NCBI GenBank assembly: GCA_031216915.1
Contig: CM062292.1
Coordinates: 75,312,956-75,376,955 of the forward strand
Length of the DNA stretch: 64,000 nt
Reading direction: 5' to 3'
DNA from: Pictodentalium vernedei
Taxonomy: Eukaryota; Mollusca; Scaphopoda; Dentaliida; Dentaliidae
Shown: positions 44,345 to 55,315 of the stretch, piece by piece
Position numbering within the stretch: position 1 is the stretch's first letter
Layout of the letters: the number at the start of each line of letters is the position of its first letter
Position numbers and translations under genes: made by a program
Notes under the pieces: model-generated
Databases searched by the model: none
What the model was told of the DNA's origin: nothing
Seen by the model: only the letters and a program-made list of their open reading frames with translations

Positions 44345-44855
44345 CTCGAATCTTATCGAGCAATAACGAGGAAAAGGGATTTCATAACCACAGATGTTTT
44401 CCAAATAGGGAATCTATAGGAATTCCACAAATGGGATTCTATAAGTGAGATTCCATAAGTGGGATTCCAAGCTCCTATGCAACTCGTATAAGGTAGTCTC
44501 ACAATCGGCTTCTACCACGACTTCAGCGGCCTATCCTATGATTGGCGTCCACTCTTTACTTCCAATACTATTGGTCTGTACTAGTGATTAACCCTTTTCC
44601 AAACGAATCGCCCTCATCCGACCGCGTAATATGCAAATTGTGCAGTTGAAAAAATTACATTTTTCAAAATATTTCAACAAAACCATATCATGTGACCCCT
44701 CGTTGGAACGAGCTCGTTCCAACGAGGGGTCACATGATATGGTTTTGTTGAATTTTTTTGAAAAATTAAAAAAAATTATATTTAAAATAATAAATGTTGA
44801 TACCGCCTGCGCGGGTAAAGGGTTAACCGATAAGAATTCGCGATCGTCATAGATC
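44345..44855 (+). repeat. Duplicated block, copy 2 (filled site)
   Basis: Repeats 42109-42373 with small differences and is split at GATTAA|CC by the D2 MITE, resuming as TTAACCGATAAGAATTCGCG. Confidence 0.9.
44592..44822 (-). mobile_element. Family D2 MITE with an internal empty-site control
   Basis: TTAA at 44588-44591 and 44823-44826. Hairpin GGAACGAGCTCGTTCC is shorter than in other copies (no GTC in the middle). The twin block at 42330-42350 shows the site before insertion. Confidence 0.95.
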
Positions 44856-44859
44856 GTCA

Positions 44860-46235
44860 CAGATGATGCGAATTCTCTGATCGCCACATTCCTTTTCTCT
44901 CTATTTTGAATTCGGCAAATATAATGTGTGTATTGCTCTTTTGTTGTGGAAACTGTCAAGTTGTACAAGTCACATTAAAGAGAGGCGTAATTTGATTGGT
45001 CTGCTAGAAACGATAAAAATAGCGTAATCATCAGATTGCATCCCGCGCTCACTATGAGACATCAGACTCACGATGCGTCAACTAATGCCCCCCCCCCCCC
45101 CCCCCCTGCTTGAACCTGAAGGCTAATGTATTGCTTACATCTTGACATAATTTCCGCCAAAATAAGTAGCGACAACAAACGCGCGATCTCGCATTAAGAA
45201 GTAAACGGCATACCACTCTGGTCATATGTGGATGCAATGCGCAACCTTTGAGTCGAGTTTGTTTCGAAAGATTGTCATAATTATCTGACTGGTAAAACAC
45301 GCGGGATTAGGAAGCTAAGGGGTCATCCAACAAAATTTTGGGAAACTTTTTGAAATTTTCACCAGTGTCCAAAATACTCATAAAAGAATTAAACAAAGTA
45401 ATATTACGTATCAAAATAATGACTGGAGTATAAGGAAATGGAATATATTCACTTTTTCACGAAGAAAATATTTTTGCGATTTTGACGATAGACAAGTTTC
45501 CAATGGCATAAGTGACGAACTGCAAACATCACAAATAGATCGGTGATTCCAACAACAAGGTTTCAAATAAATGACTTCGAACACCGGAATCTGAGAAAGA
45601 ACATTTTACCATTTCCTCTTCAATCTGTTACAATCGCCTCAAACAAAAATGCACGAGAAAGAAATAGCCTCCATTTGGAAACCATACAGGGGGGGGGGGG
45701 GGGGGGGGGAGGTCACATGACGGCTTGCAATCATATAAGGCAAATCGTGAACTTGGGCAAAATATTTTTTTTAAAAGACACGAGCACTTCAAAAACGCCC
45801 ACACTCTTCTCAAATCTGCAAGATGATGGAATTGAAAACGCTCAATACATTCACGCGGAAAGTTTTATTGACAGTACCATTGATGCGAGATGAAGTCGAA
45901 ATTGCAGGGCAACTGTTCAATTTCCGTATCCAGGGATGCCATTTTTAGAAATGGATCACTATGCCCCTGTTCCGTAATATTATAGTTAGGGTGTTGTCGA
46001 TACGCAAAAATACCCAATTTGATAAATAGGTTTCAAAACAAAAATATATCCACACAAACATTAATAGTATTCGTTATGCCTGTGTTTGTACGGAAATATC
46101 ATTTGAGTGAAGGCCGAACCATATTTATCACAACTTTCTGTTTCCATTTCCATGTTTGTCTGCTACCCACATGATTTCAAAATCAGAAAACAACACTTTA
46201 AGCTGTCCATCTTAGTGAAATTTGGGAACATCATA
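44860..46235. other. No gene; C19, G21 and an interspersed fragment
   Basis: C19 at 45088-45106 and G21 at 45689-45709. 45230-45320 matches 35000-35095. The frame at 45543-45893 crosses the G run and is rejected. Confidence 0.5.
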
Positions 46236-46512
46236 CACGCTAAAAACTAAAGTCTCTCGAGCCTGATCCGCGTCATCTGCGTTGTGTCCTTTTAATTATG
46301 TACCCACCAAGCGCAAATCAAATTATGGACGATTCGGAACCACCAATGCTAGACACATGGGAAGTGCCATCCATTCAAATTTCAGATGTCTGACGATTGT
46401 AATGTCGAAGTGCTTAAAGCATTGCACTTTGAGTGTTAAAATCAAACCCTAAGAGTTAGAATGGGTTTAACACCTTGAAAGTGTCAGTTTTAACACTTTA
46501 GTTTTTAGTGTG
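46236..46512 (-). mobile_element. Family B MITE, copy 2, internally deleted
   Basis: Ends CACGCTAAAAACTAAAGT and ACTTTAGTTTTTAGTGTG. Compared with 3197-3655 it keeps one arm and one half of the GAGCCTGATCCGCG palindrome, 277 bp. Confidence 0.85.
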
Positions 46513-46851
46513 TAACGTTCACTTTCTTTGTTGAAAGTGTTGAATCGATCTACGCCGATCTTATTGCTTAGGCCTTGTAATATGAAATCAGTGCCATCGA
46601 AATAACAGGTCAACATTGTATCCACAACATCAACATTCCCTCATGGTTAGAACCGTTAGATTACAGAAATGAGACTCGATCGATACGAAATTACAGATAA
46701 ATGAACTCATTAACCGAAATAATCGTGGTTCTGTTCACACCCTTCACTGACTGCCCATCAAATTGAATTCAGCCAACAAATAAACTATTATTGTTTTAAT
46801 TTCGGTCGGTTCTAATAGCAGTCCACCTTCCCAGAAACGTACTGCTGGAGG
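46513..46851. other. No gene seen
   Basis: AT-rich, nothing recognised. Confidence 0.45.
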
Positions 46852-47573
46852 CGGGGACGTGGTGACAGGGCGGTGGGGGTGTGTCACCCCACCCCCAATC
46901 CATGCCAAAATTTCCTATTGTTGGAAATACGAAGTGCATGCCATGAGTAGTTGGAAATTCCATCTATCCGGATTTTAGAGCTTCTTTGGTGATGCTGATG
47001 TCTCCTTTACTTCCCAAAATTCCAACCTGGTTTTAAATCGGCAAAAATTCCAGCTGTTACTATTTACAACAACAGTGTACGCAATATCGAGCTTCATGGG
47101 TATGCATGATGTCATTCGGTACAAGATTTCTATAGTACATTTACTTATCGTAATAAAAAAAAAATCCTCGAAATGAACTTCAAGAAAATCGCATCATGTA
47201 AAATCGTTATGCTGAGTTAATTCCACCATTCACTGTTACAAAATGATGAAACATTCGAATCGAAAACTGATCATTCCTGCAAAAGATCTGATTTAATGTT
47301 ACGACATTGTGAATTGTTCAAAGTTCTCAGCTTAAGCATTTGTTTAGCACATATTCAATTCCCAGAAGAATACCGAATAATAATAACCTGATAATTCTAT
47401 CGTAAATGTGTTGGCATTTCAGTTACTAGAATCAGTTTTATGCCCCCTTTCAGGGATTCATTTTCAAAATGTTTCTCGGTAGTGAATTTCCAACTAGGGG
47501 AGGAACCGGGAGGGGAAACCCCCTCCCGGTCCTTCCCCTAGTTGGAAATTCACTACTCTACGCCCACCTAAAA
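46852..47573 (-). mobile_element. Family M hAT-like MITE, copy 2
   Basis: Reverse-oriented relative of 15264-15911 along its whole length (AAAATCCTCGAAATG, TCAGTTACTAGAATCAG). Near 47485-47553 a strong hairpin AATTTCCAACTAGGGGAGGA / TCCTTCCCCTAGTTGGAAAT. One end is worn, so no target duplication is visible. Confidence 0.8.
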
Positions 47574-47799
47574 CAAAGTATGTAAAGTAGAGTACAGAAT
47601 GAACAATCACACATTCTAAACTAAATCAGTTGGTCGATGCCATTTTTTAAAATTTGAGACTGTTAATGTTGATGGTTGTTCCAATCTTTATTGCCATAGT
47701 ACACTTTATTTGTGCATTTAAATGGTAGTTGTCATAACTAAACACCAAAAATGACTCGCGTGATACCAAATAAATTAGGGTATTTTTTCCCAATTTATC

Positions 47800-48073
47800 A
47801 GCACGCCGATCTGCGCGTTAATCTACGCGTTATGACAGTAGCAAGGCTATCAAATTCTGTATATATGGCGTGTGCACAAGCAATATTTCAGCCAATGGAC
47901 CTCCGGGTAACCCGGAGGTCCATTGGCAGAAACATTGCCTGTGTTTGCTATGAATAACCAGGAGAACGTGACGTGCTTTGGATGCCATTCGATATGGCAA
48001 TTGCGCACAACTCTTACGCGCAATTAAGCCTAGATAAGCGCGCAGTTCATGACAGGGCTTCTAGTTTTAACTG
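47800..48073 (-). mobile_element. Family F MITE, one end truncated
   Basis: Begins inside the arm (GCACGCCGATCTGCGCG) and ends CTAGTTTTAACTG with TA at 48074-48075. Confidence 0.85.
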
Positions 48074-48374
48074 TAATGCAGTTTTCATTTTTCATTCATG
48101 AAGTCACTTGTGCCTCCACACCTGTTGCTCTGAAATGTGTATTGTTGACCCCTGCTGAACTTTCTTCTTCAAAACAAAAACAAAACAAAATGGCAGCATT
48201 TGGGACTTGTAGATACCATGGATTGAAATTAGTATTACTGCTCATTCTTCTCACGAATGACAAAAAAAGATTTGCCCTAGTCTGTAGAAGGATTGCAAAA
48301 TATAACATTCAGTTATTTTAAGGTAGTTTACTGTCAAATTTGTGATCTCTTACATATGCCATAGCAGACTTTCA

Positions 48375-48752
48375 TGCGCGGTGGCTCGGGGCTCAGTAGG
48401 TAGAGGTGCAGGCTGCAAGCCGAGAGGTCCTCGGTTCGAATCCCACCTGCGGCAACCGCGTTGCGTCCTTGGGCAAGACACTTCACCCCCTTTGTCGATG
48501 TGGCGGCACGATGACGCCGGTTACTAAGGCGTACTGCACGTCGATGGTACGCATGTCTTCAACCAATCTAACCCTGCCTGTGCTGCAGTGCGGAGTTACG
48601 ATGTTGGGGAGCTGGCAGCTGCTCGTCGTTGCTCGGTGGTTCTCTCCGGATACTCCGGCTTCCTCCACTTGTAAAACTGTCACGGTTATGATTAGCCATT
48701 GTGCATAAATATGTGACCTTAAACATCATTAAAATAAATAAATAAATAAATA
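48375..48752 (+). mobile_element. tRNA-derived SINE (type 1 head)
   Basis: Head GCGCGGTGGCTCGGGGCTCA has a small duplication in the A box. B box GGTTCGAATCC intact. Tail AAATAAATAAAT. No clean target duplication seen. Confidence 0.88.
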
Positions 48753-49314
48753 ACTACAGTTTCATAGCAAATTTCAGTTTCCACACGCTCTGTTTCTTTC
48801 CAAACACTTTGGTATATTATAATTTACTGGGGTTATTTCTTTCCGCACTTTTTTAACTTTAGGGAAAATTTACTGAAATTTGACCGAAGATAGGTTGGAT
48901 GAGCCCTTAAGGCACGTTGTGAGAACACCAAAAGACTCACAGTTGTAAAATTAACAACTATCAGATTAGGATACCACAAATATTGGGATTAGCTTTCAAA
49001 ATAGGGAGTTGTCAAATAGCGTGACAACATTTATCTCAAACAATCAACTGTACGCGTAAAATTCAATTAATTGCCACCCCGTTTGCACTATCTGACTCCA
49101 GTAGTTTCGGTTCAAGTAAAATTTGCATCGAAACAACCGTTTGATTGTGATTTCCGTTTTTAAGATAAAAATGGGATGAGAACCTGAGAAAGAGTCATGG
49201 CACAATCACCCTTCTCACTGTATTGTATCAACGTATACAGACAAAGCACGAATTTGCACGAACACGCCACATTGTGTTTATGTACCATGGATGTAGAAAA
49301 CAATTCTCATTTAA
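48753..49314. other. No gene seen
   Basis: AT-rich with short frames. A frame at 49197-49529 runs into the D2 MITE and is not credible. Confidence 0.5.
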
Positions 49315-49500
49315 CCCTTTACCTAACGCAGACGATATCAAAATTCATTAATTTAATTATTATTTACTTTCAAATTGTTCACAAAACTTCGACAAAAGCT
49401 TATCATGTGACACTTCATTGGAACGAGCTCGACGAGCTCGTTCCAATGAGGGGTCAAATGATATGGTTTTGTTCACATTTTGTGAAAATATATATCCTTC
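49315..49500 (+). mobile_element. Family D2 MITE, right end lost
   Basis: TTAA at 49311-49314. Hairpin GGAACGAGCTCGACGAGCTC present. The right arm stops where family H/G sequence begins. Confidence 0.8.
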
Positions 49501-49502
49501 CG

Positions 49503-49915
49503 TACTGGCACTCGTGTCATATCAATTAAGCCGTTCACGCACGCGTGTCGTTCTGTGTTTATTACACGCCTTTACGTCTATAAAAAAAAACATTATTACA
49601 AGGACACTCAGCAATTCATTTGACAACAATCAACAAAAAGAACACATTTTATCACCAACCAAATTTGCAAGGGGGAGCCGTTTTACTATTTCGTCCCCTG
49701 AGTTCCACTGTGTTCTATGTGCCCATTGGCGTGCCTACTGGCATATAGAAAACATTGGAACTCTTGAGACAATTTTCCGCTATCGCTAGTTCGTTCTATT
49801 TAAAAGTGGTCCGTCAACGATTTCCGTTCCGCACATATGTGGGAACAGATTTTCATTTTCCGCACGGTTTAGTGTGGCTATAGGTGGAGATTACGTAGAA
49901 CAGGCGTGTAATAAA
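49503..49915. mobile_element. Family H half-hairpin followed by a full family G element
   Basis: 49503-49557 is one arm of H (CACTCGTGTCATATC, CGCGTGTCGTTCTGTG). G spans 49558-49915 between TTTATTACACGCC and GGCGTGTAATAAA. It has central hairpin GTCCCCTGAGTTCCA / TTGGAACTCTTGAGAC and the CCGTTCCGCACATATGTGG word. Confidence 0.75.
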
Positions 49916-50164
49916 TTAGTCTCTCAAGGAGTCTTGTTCTATAAGACAAATATTTGGGGTATTCCAAAATGAAATGTTCCAGGGTCTCCGTTACTCCTTA
50001 GTTACACATTTGACACTTTCTTTCCTCACCTTTCCCGACACCCCAACTCCATTGATTTAGATCTCACTTTGGACCAGTGGCGGCGCCAGAGTTACAAAAG
50101 TGAGGGGGTACAGTTGGGGATTGTGCACCGCCGAGCTGGGGCGGGTTTCGGGGGGGGGGGCGGA

Positions 50165-50350
50165 GTCCGTCCTCTCCCTAAGTTGAGAAAATTTCAAACT
50201 GTTTTGCAACAAAATCATGCGAATATGGATATCATTGGAATCGGCTGAACAAGCCGGTTCCAATGATATTTATATTTGCATGATTTCACGGAGTTATACC
50301 TTTGAGAATTTTTCAAAAATATTAAATTTTATTTATTTTTTAAAATTACT
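50165..50350. mobile_element. Family D3-like MITE remnant
   Basis: ATATCATTGGAATCGGCT / GCCGGTTCCAATGATAT hairpin flanked by AATCATGCGAATAT and ATATTTGCATGATT. TTAA ends not visible. Confidence 0.5.
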
Positions 50351-50849
50351 GTAGGCTGAATTCCAAACTGATGCCTTGCACGCTCTCGATTCTAGCATTC
50401 GTCGAATACTCTTAAGCACTATGTTTCAGTCCGTTTAAACGCGGTATGCCTTGTTGCAATTTGGACCCTCGACTCTTGTTTGTTGTTTGCAGCTAGCGTG
50501 GGTGTGGGGGGGGGGACGGGGGGGGGGACATAATTTCAAAACTTCTCTGATTGGTGCACTTGGGAATATGGAATTAAGCATACCGACCATTACACCGCAA
50601 CGTTCAATACAACAAAAATTAAAATGATAGTATTGTTTTACTACGCTTGGCGAAAAATGTGGAGGGGTAAGTACCCCCACATACCATTCCATGGCGCCGC
50701 CACTGCTTTGGATAACAATGCTCCTCCCCCTCCCAACAAACGTATTCCTCAAAATTTAGTGCATCTTTTTATGTAACCAGTCAAAGGAGTTGTTGGTGCA
50801 AATTCCTGTCTTCTTTTTATTCGATATGCATGTTTTAAATAAACACATT
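50351..50849. other. No gene; two short G runs
   Basis: G10 at 50506-50515 and G10 at 50518-50527. Nothing else recognised. Confidence 0.45.
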
Positions 50850-51194
50850 GGGAGCGCGGTGGCTCAGTTGGTAGAGGTGCAGGCTGCAAGCCGAGAGGTC
50901 CTCGGTTCGAATCCCACCTGCGGCAGCCGCGTTGTGTCCATGGGCAAGACACGCCCGCGTGGGGGCACGATGACGCCGTTTACTAAGGCGTACTGCACGT
51001 CGATGGTACGCATGTCTTCAACCAATCTAACCCTGCCTGTGCTGTTGTGCGGAGTTACGATGTTGGGGAGCTGGAAGCTGCTCGTCGTTGCTCGGTGGTT
51101 CTCTCCAGGTACTCCGGCTTCCTCCACCCCTAAAACTGTCACGGTCATGATTAGCCATTGTGCATAAATATGTGACCTTAAACATCAATAAATA
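50850..51194 (+). mobile_element. tRNA-derived SINE (type 1 head), full length
   Basis: Target duplication AATAAACACATT at 50838-50849 and 51195-51206. Both Pol III boxes intact. A short loss follows GGGCAAGACAC. Confidence 0.92.
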
Positions 51195-51973
51195 AATAAA
51201 CACATTTGCTTGCTACGATTCATGAAGGCATGAAGATATTTTTCCACATACACTCGTTAATAAAATTGTATAGGTTTGACTTGAAGTTACGCACAAACAA
51301 GTCATCTCGAGGCTCTCAAAGATTCTTGACTGGCTACCACCCAATTTCCTTTGCTGTCTTCCATAACCCGCCTCCATATTGTTTGTAGGTTCGGTGTTCC
51401 TTTTTCCCCTAACACCAAACACCCTTAAGGCTGCAGTACGTTAACAATAACTGGGATTTATTGGAACAATGAATGAAATAGTCCGTGATTATTTGTTTTA
51501 ACTGAGAAGGTGCTGGAAGCCCATATTTGGGCTTTATTCTGAAGTGCAGGTACCACAGCTTGAAGGCTTATATTCAGTGCATGTGCTTTGTATTATCGTT
51601 GAAGTGATATTATTTAGTCTGTAAGTGTTTGCCTTGTTACAATTTATGGGAGAGTGCCTATGGGCACTCTCCCATAAATTGTAACAAGGCAAAGACATGT
51701 GTACAAGATTTGATGGTCAAAAATAATTTAGTATTCTACCAGTTAATACAAGTATTCAAACTGACCTGACAGATTTTTCACCTTGAGCTTCTATTGTTTT
51801 CTTCGATGAATTATTCTGAATGATAGCTCTGTTTGCATTTTCATTTTTAATTCCTCCTCAGTGTGATAAAAATATTTCACATTTTTCCATTAAAAGAATA
51901 AATTAATGTAAAGTAGGCTTTTAGTCACATGAGTGACCATTTTCGTCATTGGAAGAGATTTGCAGGACAGCTA
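51195..51973. mobile_element. Family K element (about 51480-51890) and unassigned flanks
   Basis: Zero-gene stretch. The hairpin 51631-51689 (GTTACAATTTATGGGAGAGT / ACTCTCCCATAAATTGTAAC) is the K centre. Flanks match 9640-9780 and 10425-10510. Confidence 0.6.
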
Positions 51974-52278
51974 GAATTAAAACTAGAAGTCCTGTCACGA
52001 AATGCGCACAAATAGCACGTCGATCTGTGCGTTAATCTACGCGTTATGACCATAGTAAGGCTATGGAATTCTGTACATATGGCCTGTGCACAAGCAATGT
52101 GTCAGCCAATGGACCTCCGGGTAACCCGGAGGTCCATTGGCAGACACATTGCCTGTGTTTACTATGAGTAACCTGTCGTGCTTTGGATGTCATTCGATAT
52201 GGCAATTGCGCGCAATTCCTACCCGCATTTAAGCCTAGATAAGCTCACAGTTCACGACAGGACTTCTAGTTTTAACTG
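51974..52278 (-). mobile_element. Family F MITE, full length
   Basis: TA at 51972-51973 and 52279-52280. The left end is worn to GAATTAAAACTAG. In the hairpin flanks TTTCAGCC is GTGTCAGCC on one side and CAGACACATTG on the other, a paired change. Confidence 0.9.
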
Positions 52279-52312
52279 TAACTCCCCTTAATTACCTAAA
52301 TATTTCGGTATT

Positions 52313-52346
52313 TATATTTATTTATTGGTGTTTAAGGTCACATATA
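52313..52346 (-). mobile_element. SINE 3'-tail scrap
   Basis: ATTTATTTATTGGTGTTTAAGG then TCACATATAAA, only the last 34 bases of a SINE. Confidence 0.6.
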
Positions 52347-52410
52347 AATCTGTCGGTGAATTTAACACTTAGGGTATGGGAATTTCATTTGATTATAACA
52401 TTACCTCTAC

Positions 52411-52799
52411 TTTATTACACGCCTATTCTATGAAATTCTCATCAAAAACAACACTAAACCATACTGAAAATGAAAATCCATTCCGCACACATGTGCCGAA
52501 CGGAAATTGTTGACAGACTATATTATGAAAGCGAAATTTCACTGGAATTTTCTACAAATCACGCACCGCAATTACAATTTAAGTCGCTAGCGATAGCTAA
52601 AAGTAGTAACGCGGGCTCCCCTCGCAAATTTGGTTGGCGACAAAATGTGTTCTTTTTGTTGATAGTTCGTCCCCTGAGTTCCAAAGTTTTCTTTGTGCCT
52701 ACTGAACACATTGGAACTCAGGGGACGAGTTGTCAAATGAATTGCTGCTGAGTGTCCTTCTAATAATTCCTTTTATAGACGTAAAGGCGTGTAATAAAC
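52411..52799. mobile_element. Family G element, full length
   Basis: Ends TTTATTACACGCCT and AAAGGCGTGTAATAAA. Hairpin GTCCCCTGAGTTCCAAAG / TTGGAACTCAGGGGAC in the middle. A family H hairpin follows directly (52800-52930) with CACGGAAGGATGCGG-type sequence in its loop. Confidence 0.8.
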
Positions 52800-52930
52800 A
52801 CAGAGCGACACGTGTGAATGGGCTAATCGATGTGCCATCACGGAAGGATGCGGCCTCTCGTTTTATCCTTTCGTGATGACACTCGTGCCATATCGATTAA
52901 CTTATTCACATGCACGTACCGGTTTGTGTG
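52800..52930. repeat. Family H hairpin with a second hairpin in its loop
   Basis: CACGTGTGAATGGGCTAATC and GATTAACTTATTCACATGC are the arms. Within the loop CATCACGGAAGGAT pairs with ATCCTTTCGTGATG. Confidence 0.75.
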
Positions 52931-52990
52931 TGAACTCTATACAACTAAATTGCTGGATCGTCGGCGGAAACGTCGCCTCTCGAACTGCAC

Positions 52991-53021
<31 letters not shown>

Positions 53022-53346
53022 ATGGTGTCTAGTCAATCAACGCGATGACTCATCCAATGTCAATGTTTGATGACGTGAAAGCTATTACTCTGTCATTATA
53101 CCCATGGATGATAATTTTGTCCATTGGAAGAGATTTATAGGACAGCTAGTTCCCTTTAATTTCCAAAACCTGTCAGTAAAGCTAACACTAGGATTTGGGG
53201 AATTTCATATAAAAATTGAAATTTTGAAATCTTAGCGAATTTGTTTCATCGTTGTGGACATCATTTCACAAAAGTCGGGCATTGTCCTGTAGAATAGTGT
53301 AAAAATACAAAAGTGGCTTTTTACATTTATTCCCCAAACAGTTTAA
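52931..53346. other. No gene; C30 run
   Basis: C30 at 52992-53021, the longest homopolymer in the window. 53095-53145 resembles 51930-51975 (CATTGGAAGAGATTT; GGACAGCTAG). Confidence 0.5.
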
Positions 53347-53587
53347 CCCTTTCACCGCCACGCCCACTTTATGCATATTTGGAGTACCTCTAAGTACGCC
53401 TTTATGCGAAGAAGTTTAATAAAAATTATGACATACTTGAAACACTATCAGCTGATTAATTGTTGGAAAGGGCTCTCTGAGCCCTTTCCAACAAATAATG
53501 AGATGGTAGGTTTGAACTGCGCACACCAGAACGTTCAGATACCCATCATAAAATAGGCGTCAATAGTTGCTTTCGGCAGCGGAAATG
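53347..53587. mobile_element. TTAA element, distinct from D1-D3
   Basis: TTAA at 53343-53346 and 53588-53591. Left end CCCTTTCACCGCC. Hairpin TTGGAAAGGGCTCTC / GAGCCCTTTCCAA in the centre. The right end GGCAGCGGAAATG is an imperfect match. Confidence 0.65.
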
Positions 53588-54117
53588 TTAAACGATTGTA
53601 CATTATTCAATGTTGAACCCATTTTAAAATATGAAAACGGCTTTTGCAACATCTCTTGATGCTCTATTACTTTTTTAAACCCTAGACAATCACGTGCTGT
53701 CGAAGATAATTTGATGGGTGTGTGCTGCTGTACTCGCTGATGTTAATTTCTACTGCACGGCTTATTAAATCAATTTCGTATAATTGCACCGATGCACCGA
53801 TTAGTACAGCCTCTGGCCATTTTTTTCTGGTAATTTGCAACGACATTGCACCATTAGAATTCAGTGACGCGAGAAACCAAAATTCAAAGTCAGCGTTGTT
53901 AACCCTCAGGAAAAACTTACAAGATAGACGTTGATTTCAGAGGTGATATGATGTTTATGAATGATCAGACATCGAACAACAATATCTTGTTTAACGGATC
54001 TCGATAAGCTCTTTAAAGCAAGATATTGTGGGAGAAATAAAGTAGTAACTGTTAATTTTAGAGTGGAGAGGATAGAGACAAAAAGGCCGATCTGATTGCG
54101 CATTCCTTTGGAATTAA
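53588..54117. other. No gene seen
   Basis: Frames at 53722-53934 and 53906-54103 lack recognisable features. Confidence 0.4.
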
Positions 54118-54359
54118 CCCTTTACCCTATGCAGACAATATCAAAATTTATTAAATTTAAATATCATTTTTTGAATTTTTTCCAAAAAATTCACCAAAAC
54201 CATATCATGTGACCCCTCGTAGGAACGTGCTCGTTGAGCTCGTTCCAACGAGGAGTCACATGATATGGTTTTGTTGAAATTTTTTGAAAAATAATATTTT
54301 TTCAACTGCTGAATTTGCATATTACGCGGACGGATGCGGCCGATTTGTTGGGTAAAGGG
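54118..54359 (+). mobile_element. Family D2 MITE
   Basis: TTAA at 54114-54117 and 54360-54363. Both arms complete. Confidence 0.9.
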
Positions 54360-54666
54360 TTAAAGACACTTTCAGCAGCAATAGTTATAACTTTTCGGAC
54401 TGTTTTAAGGGTGGAAGAAGGTGGTTGTACATGTAGATAACTGATCACCGAGCAACGACGATAACTGTCGGACTTTTCAATTTACTCACCCAGCGCAAGA
54501 AAGACAAGCATTGATTGAAGTTGACCGACAAAAGAGGTATAAAAGTAAAATCATTTCTTCTTTTACCTTGTTATTTTTGCCTGAGTGATCAGTTGATGTT
54601 CTGTTTTGTGATGTGCTGGTTTGTGGCAAACTTTTGGAGTCCAGGGGACGCGTAATCAGAGAGAGG

Positions 54667-54835
54667 GAGGGGGTAGGGGGTAGATCTTCACCTTTGGGGT
54701 CACCAATGTTCAAAATATTTGAGGGGGTAGAGGGTAGCTGTTCACCTTTGGGGTCACCGATGTTCAAAATATTTGAGGAGGTAGGGGGTAGCTCGTCACC
54801 TTTGGGGTCAACAATGTTCAAAATATTTGAAAATG
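54667..54835. repeat. 54-bp minisatellite, three units
   Basis: Unit TTCAAAATATTTGAGGAGGT plus AGGGGGTAGCTC and ACCTTTGGGGTCACCGATG. Fifty-four is a multiple of three, so both strands stay open: minus strand gives NILNIGDPKGEQLPSTPS, plus strand SPLGSPMFKIFEEVGG. A minus-strand frame of 118 codons (54486-54842) covers it. Whether it is an exon cannot be told. Confidence 0.8.
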
Positions 54836-54839
54836 TTAA

Positions 54840-55068
54840 CATTTACCTAAGGAAACGACCGCATCCGCCCATGTAAATTTTCAGATCAGGTGAAAAAATA
54901 TATTTTTCAAATCGTTTCAACAAAACCATATCATGTGACCTCTCATTGGAACGAGTTCATCGAAATCGTTCCAATGAGGGGTCACATGATATGGTTTTGT
55001 TGATTTAAAAAAAAAAATAAATAAAATAATAAATTTGATATCATGTGCATTGGGTGACGGATGAAAGT
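54840..55068 (-). mobile_element. Family D2 MITE, right end worn
   Basis: TTAA at 54836-54839. Hairpin ATTGGAACGAGTTCATCG / CGAAATCGTTCCAAT. GATATCATGTGCATTGGGTG at the far end without a second TTAA. Confidence 0.75.
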
Positions 55069-55129
55069 AATGAGTTTCGACAATGCTCATATTATTGTCC
55101 TGGCAGTTGTGCGTATACTCTTTAATTAA

Positions 55130-55315
55130 CCATTAACCCAACGCAGACGATCTCAAAATTTATTTTTTTATATATTATTTTTTCGTATTTTTTTCAAAAC
55201 ACCCCAGCCAAACTATATCATGTGACCCTTCATTAGAACGAGCTATAGACATTTGTTCTGACTGCTGACATTGCATATAACACGAGTGGATGTGGTCGAT
55301 TCATTACGTAAAGTG
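55130..55315 (+). mobile_element. Family D2 MITE, most of the hairpin lost
   Basis: TTAA at 55126-55129 and 55316-55319. CAGACGATCTCAAAATTTAT left, ACACGAGTGGATGTGGTCG right, only one hairpin arm between. Confidence 0.75.

Larger units (their letters stand above)
41060..44345 (+). mobile_element. Family C element, decayed third copy with nested insertions
   Basis: 41120-41275 (CCGCCATCTTGGTTTCTATG; TTTTGTATACTGGAGG) matches the inner TIR of the 2-kb copy. 41290-41720 (GGTATGTTC, AATCCCTCCAAATCAC, GCACGTAGTACTATAGG) matches its interior in reverse. TCGAGCAATAACGAGG-like words recur to 44345. A hAT MITE, a SINE and a hairpin lie inside. Ends are lost. Confidence 0.65.

Noticed and set aside
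45543-45893. 116-codon open frame
   Set aside because: Kept open only through a G21 run; no motif.
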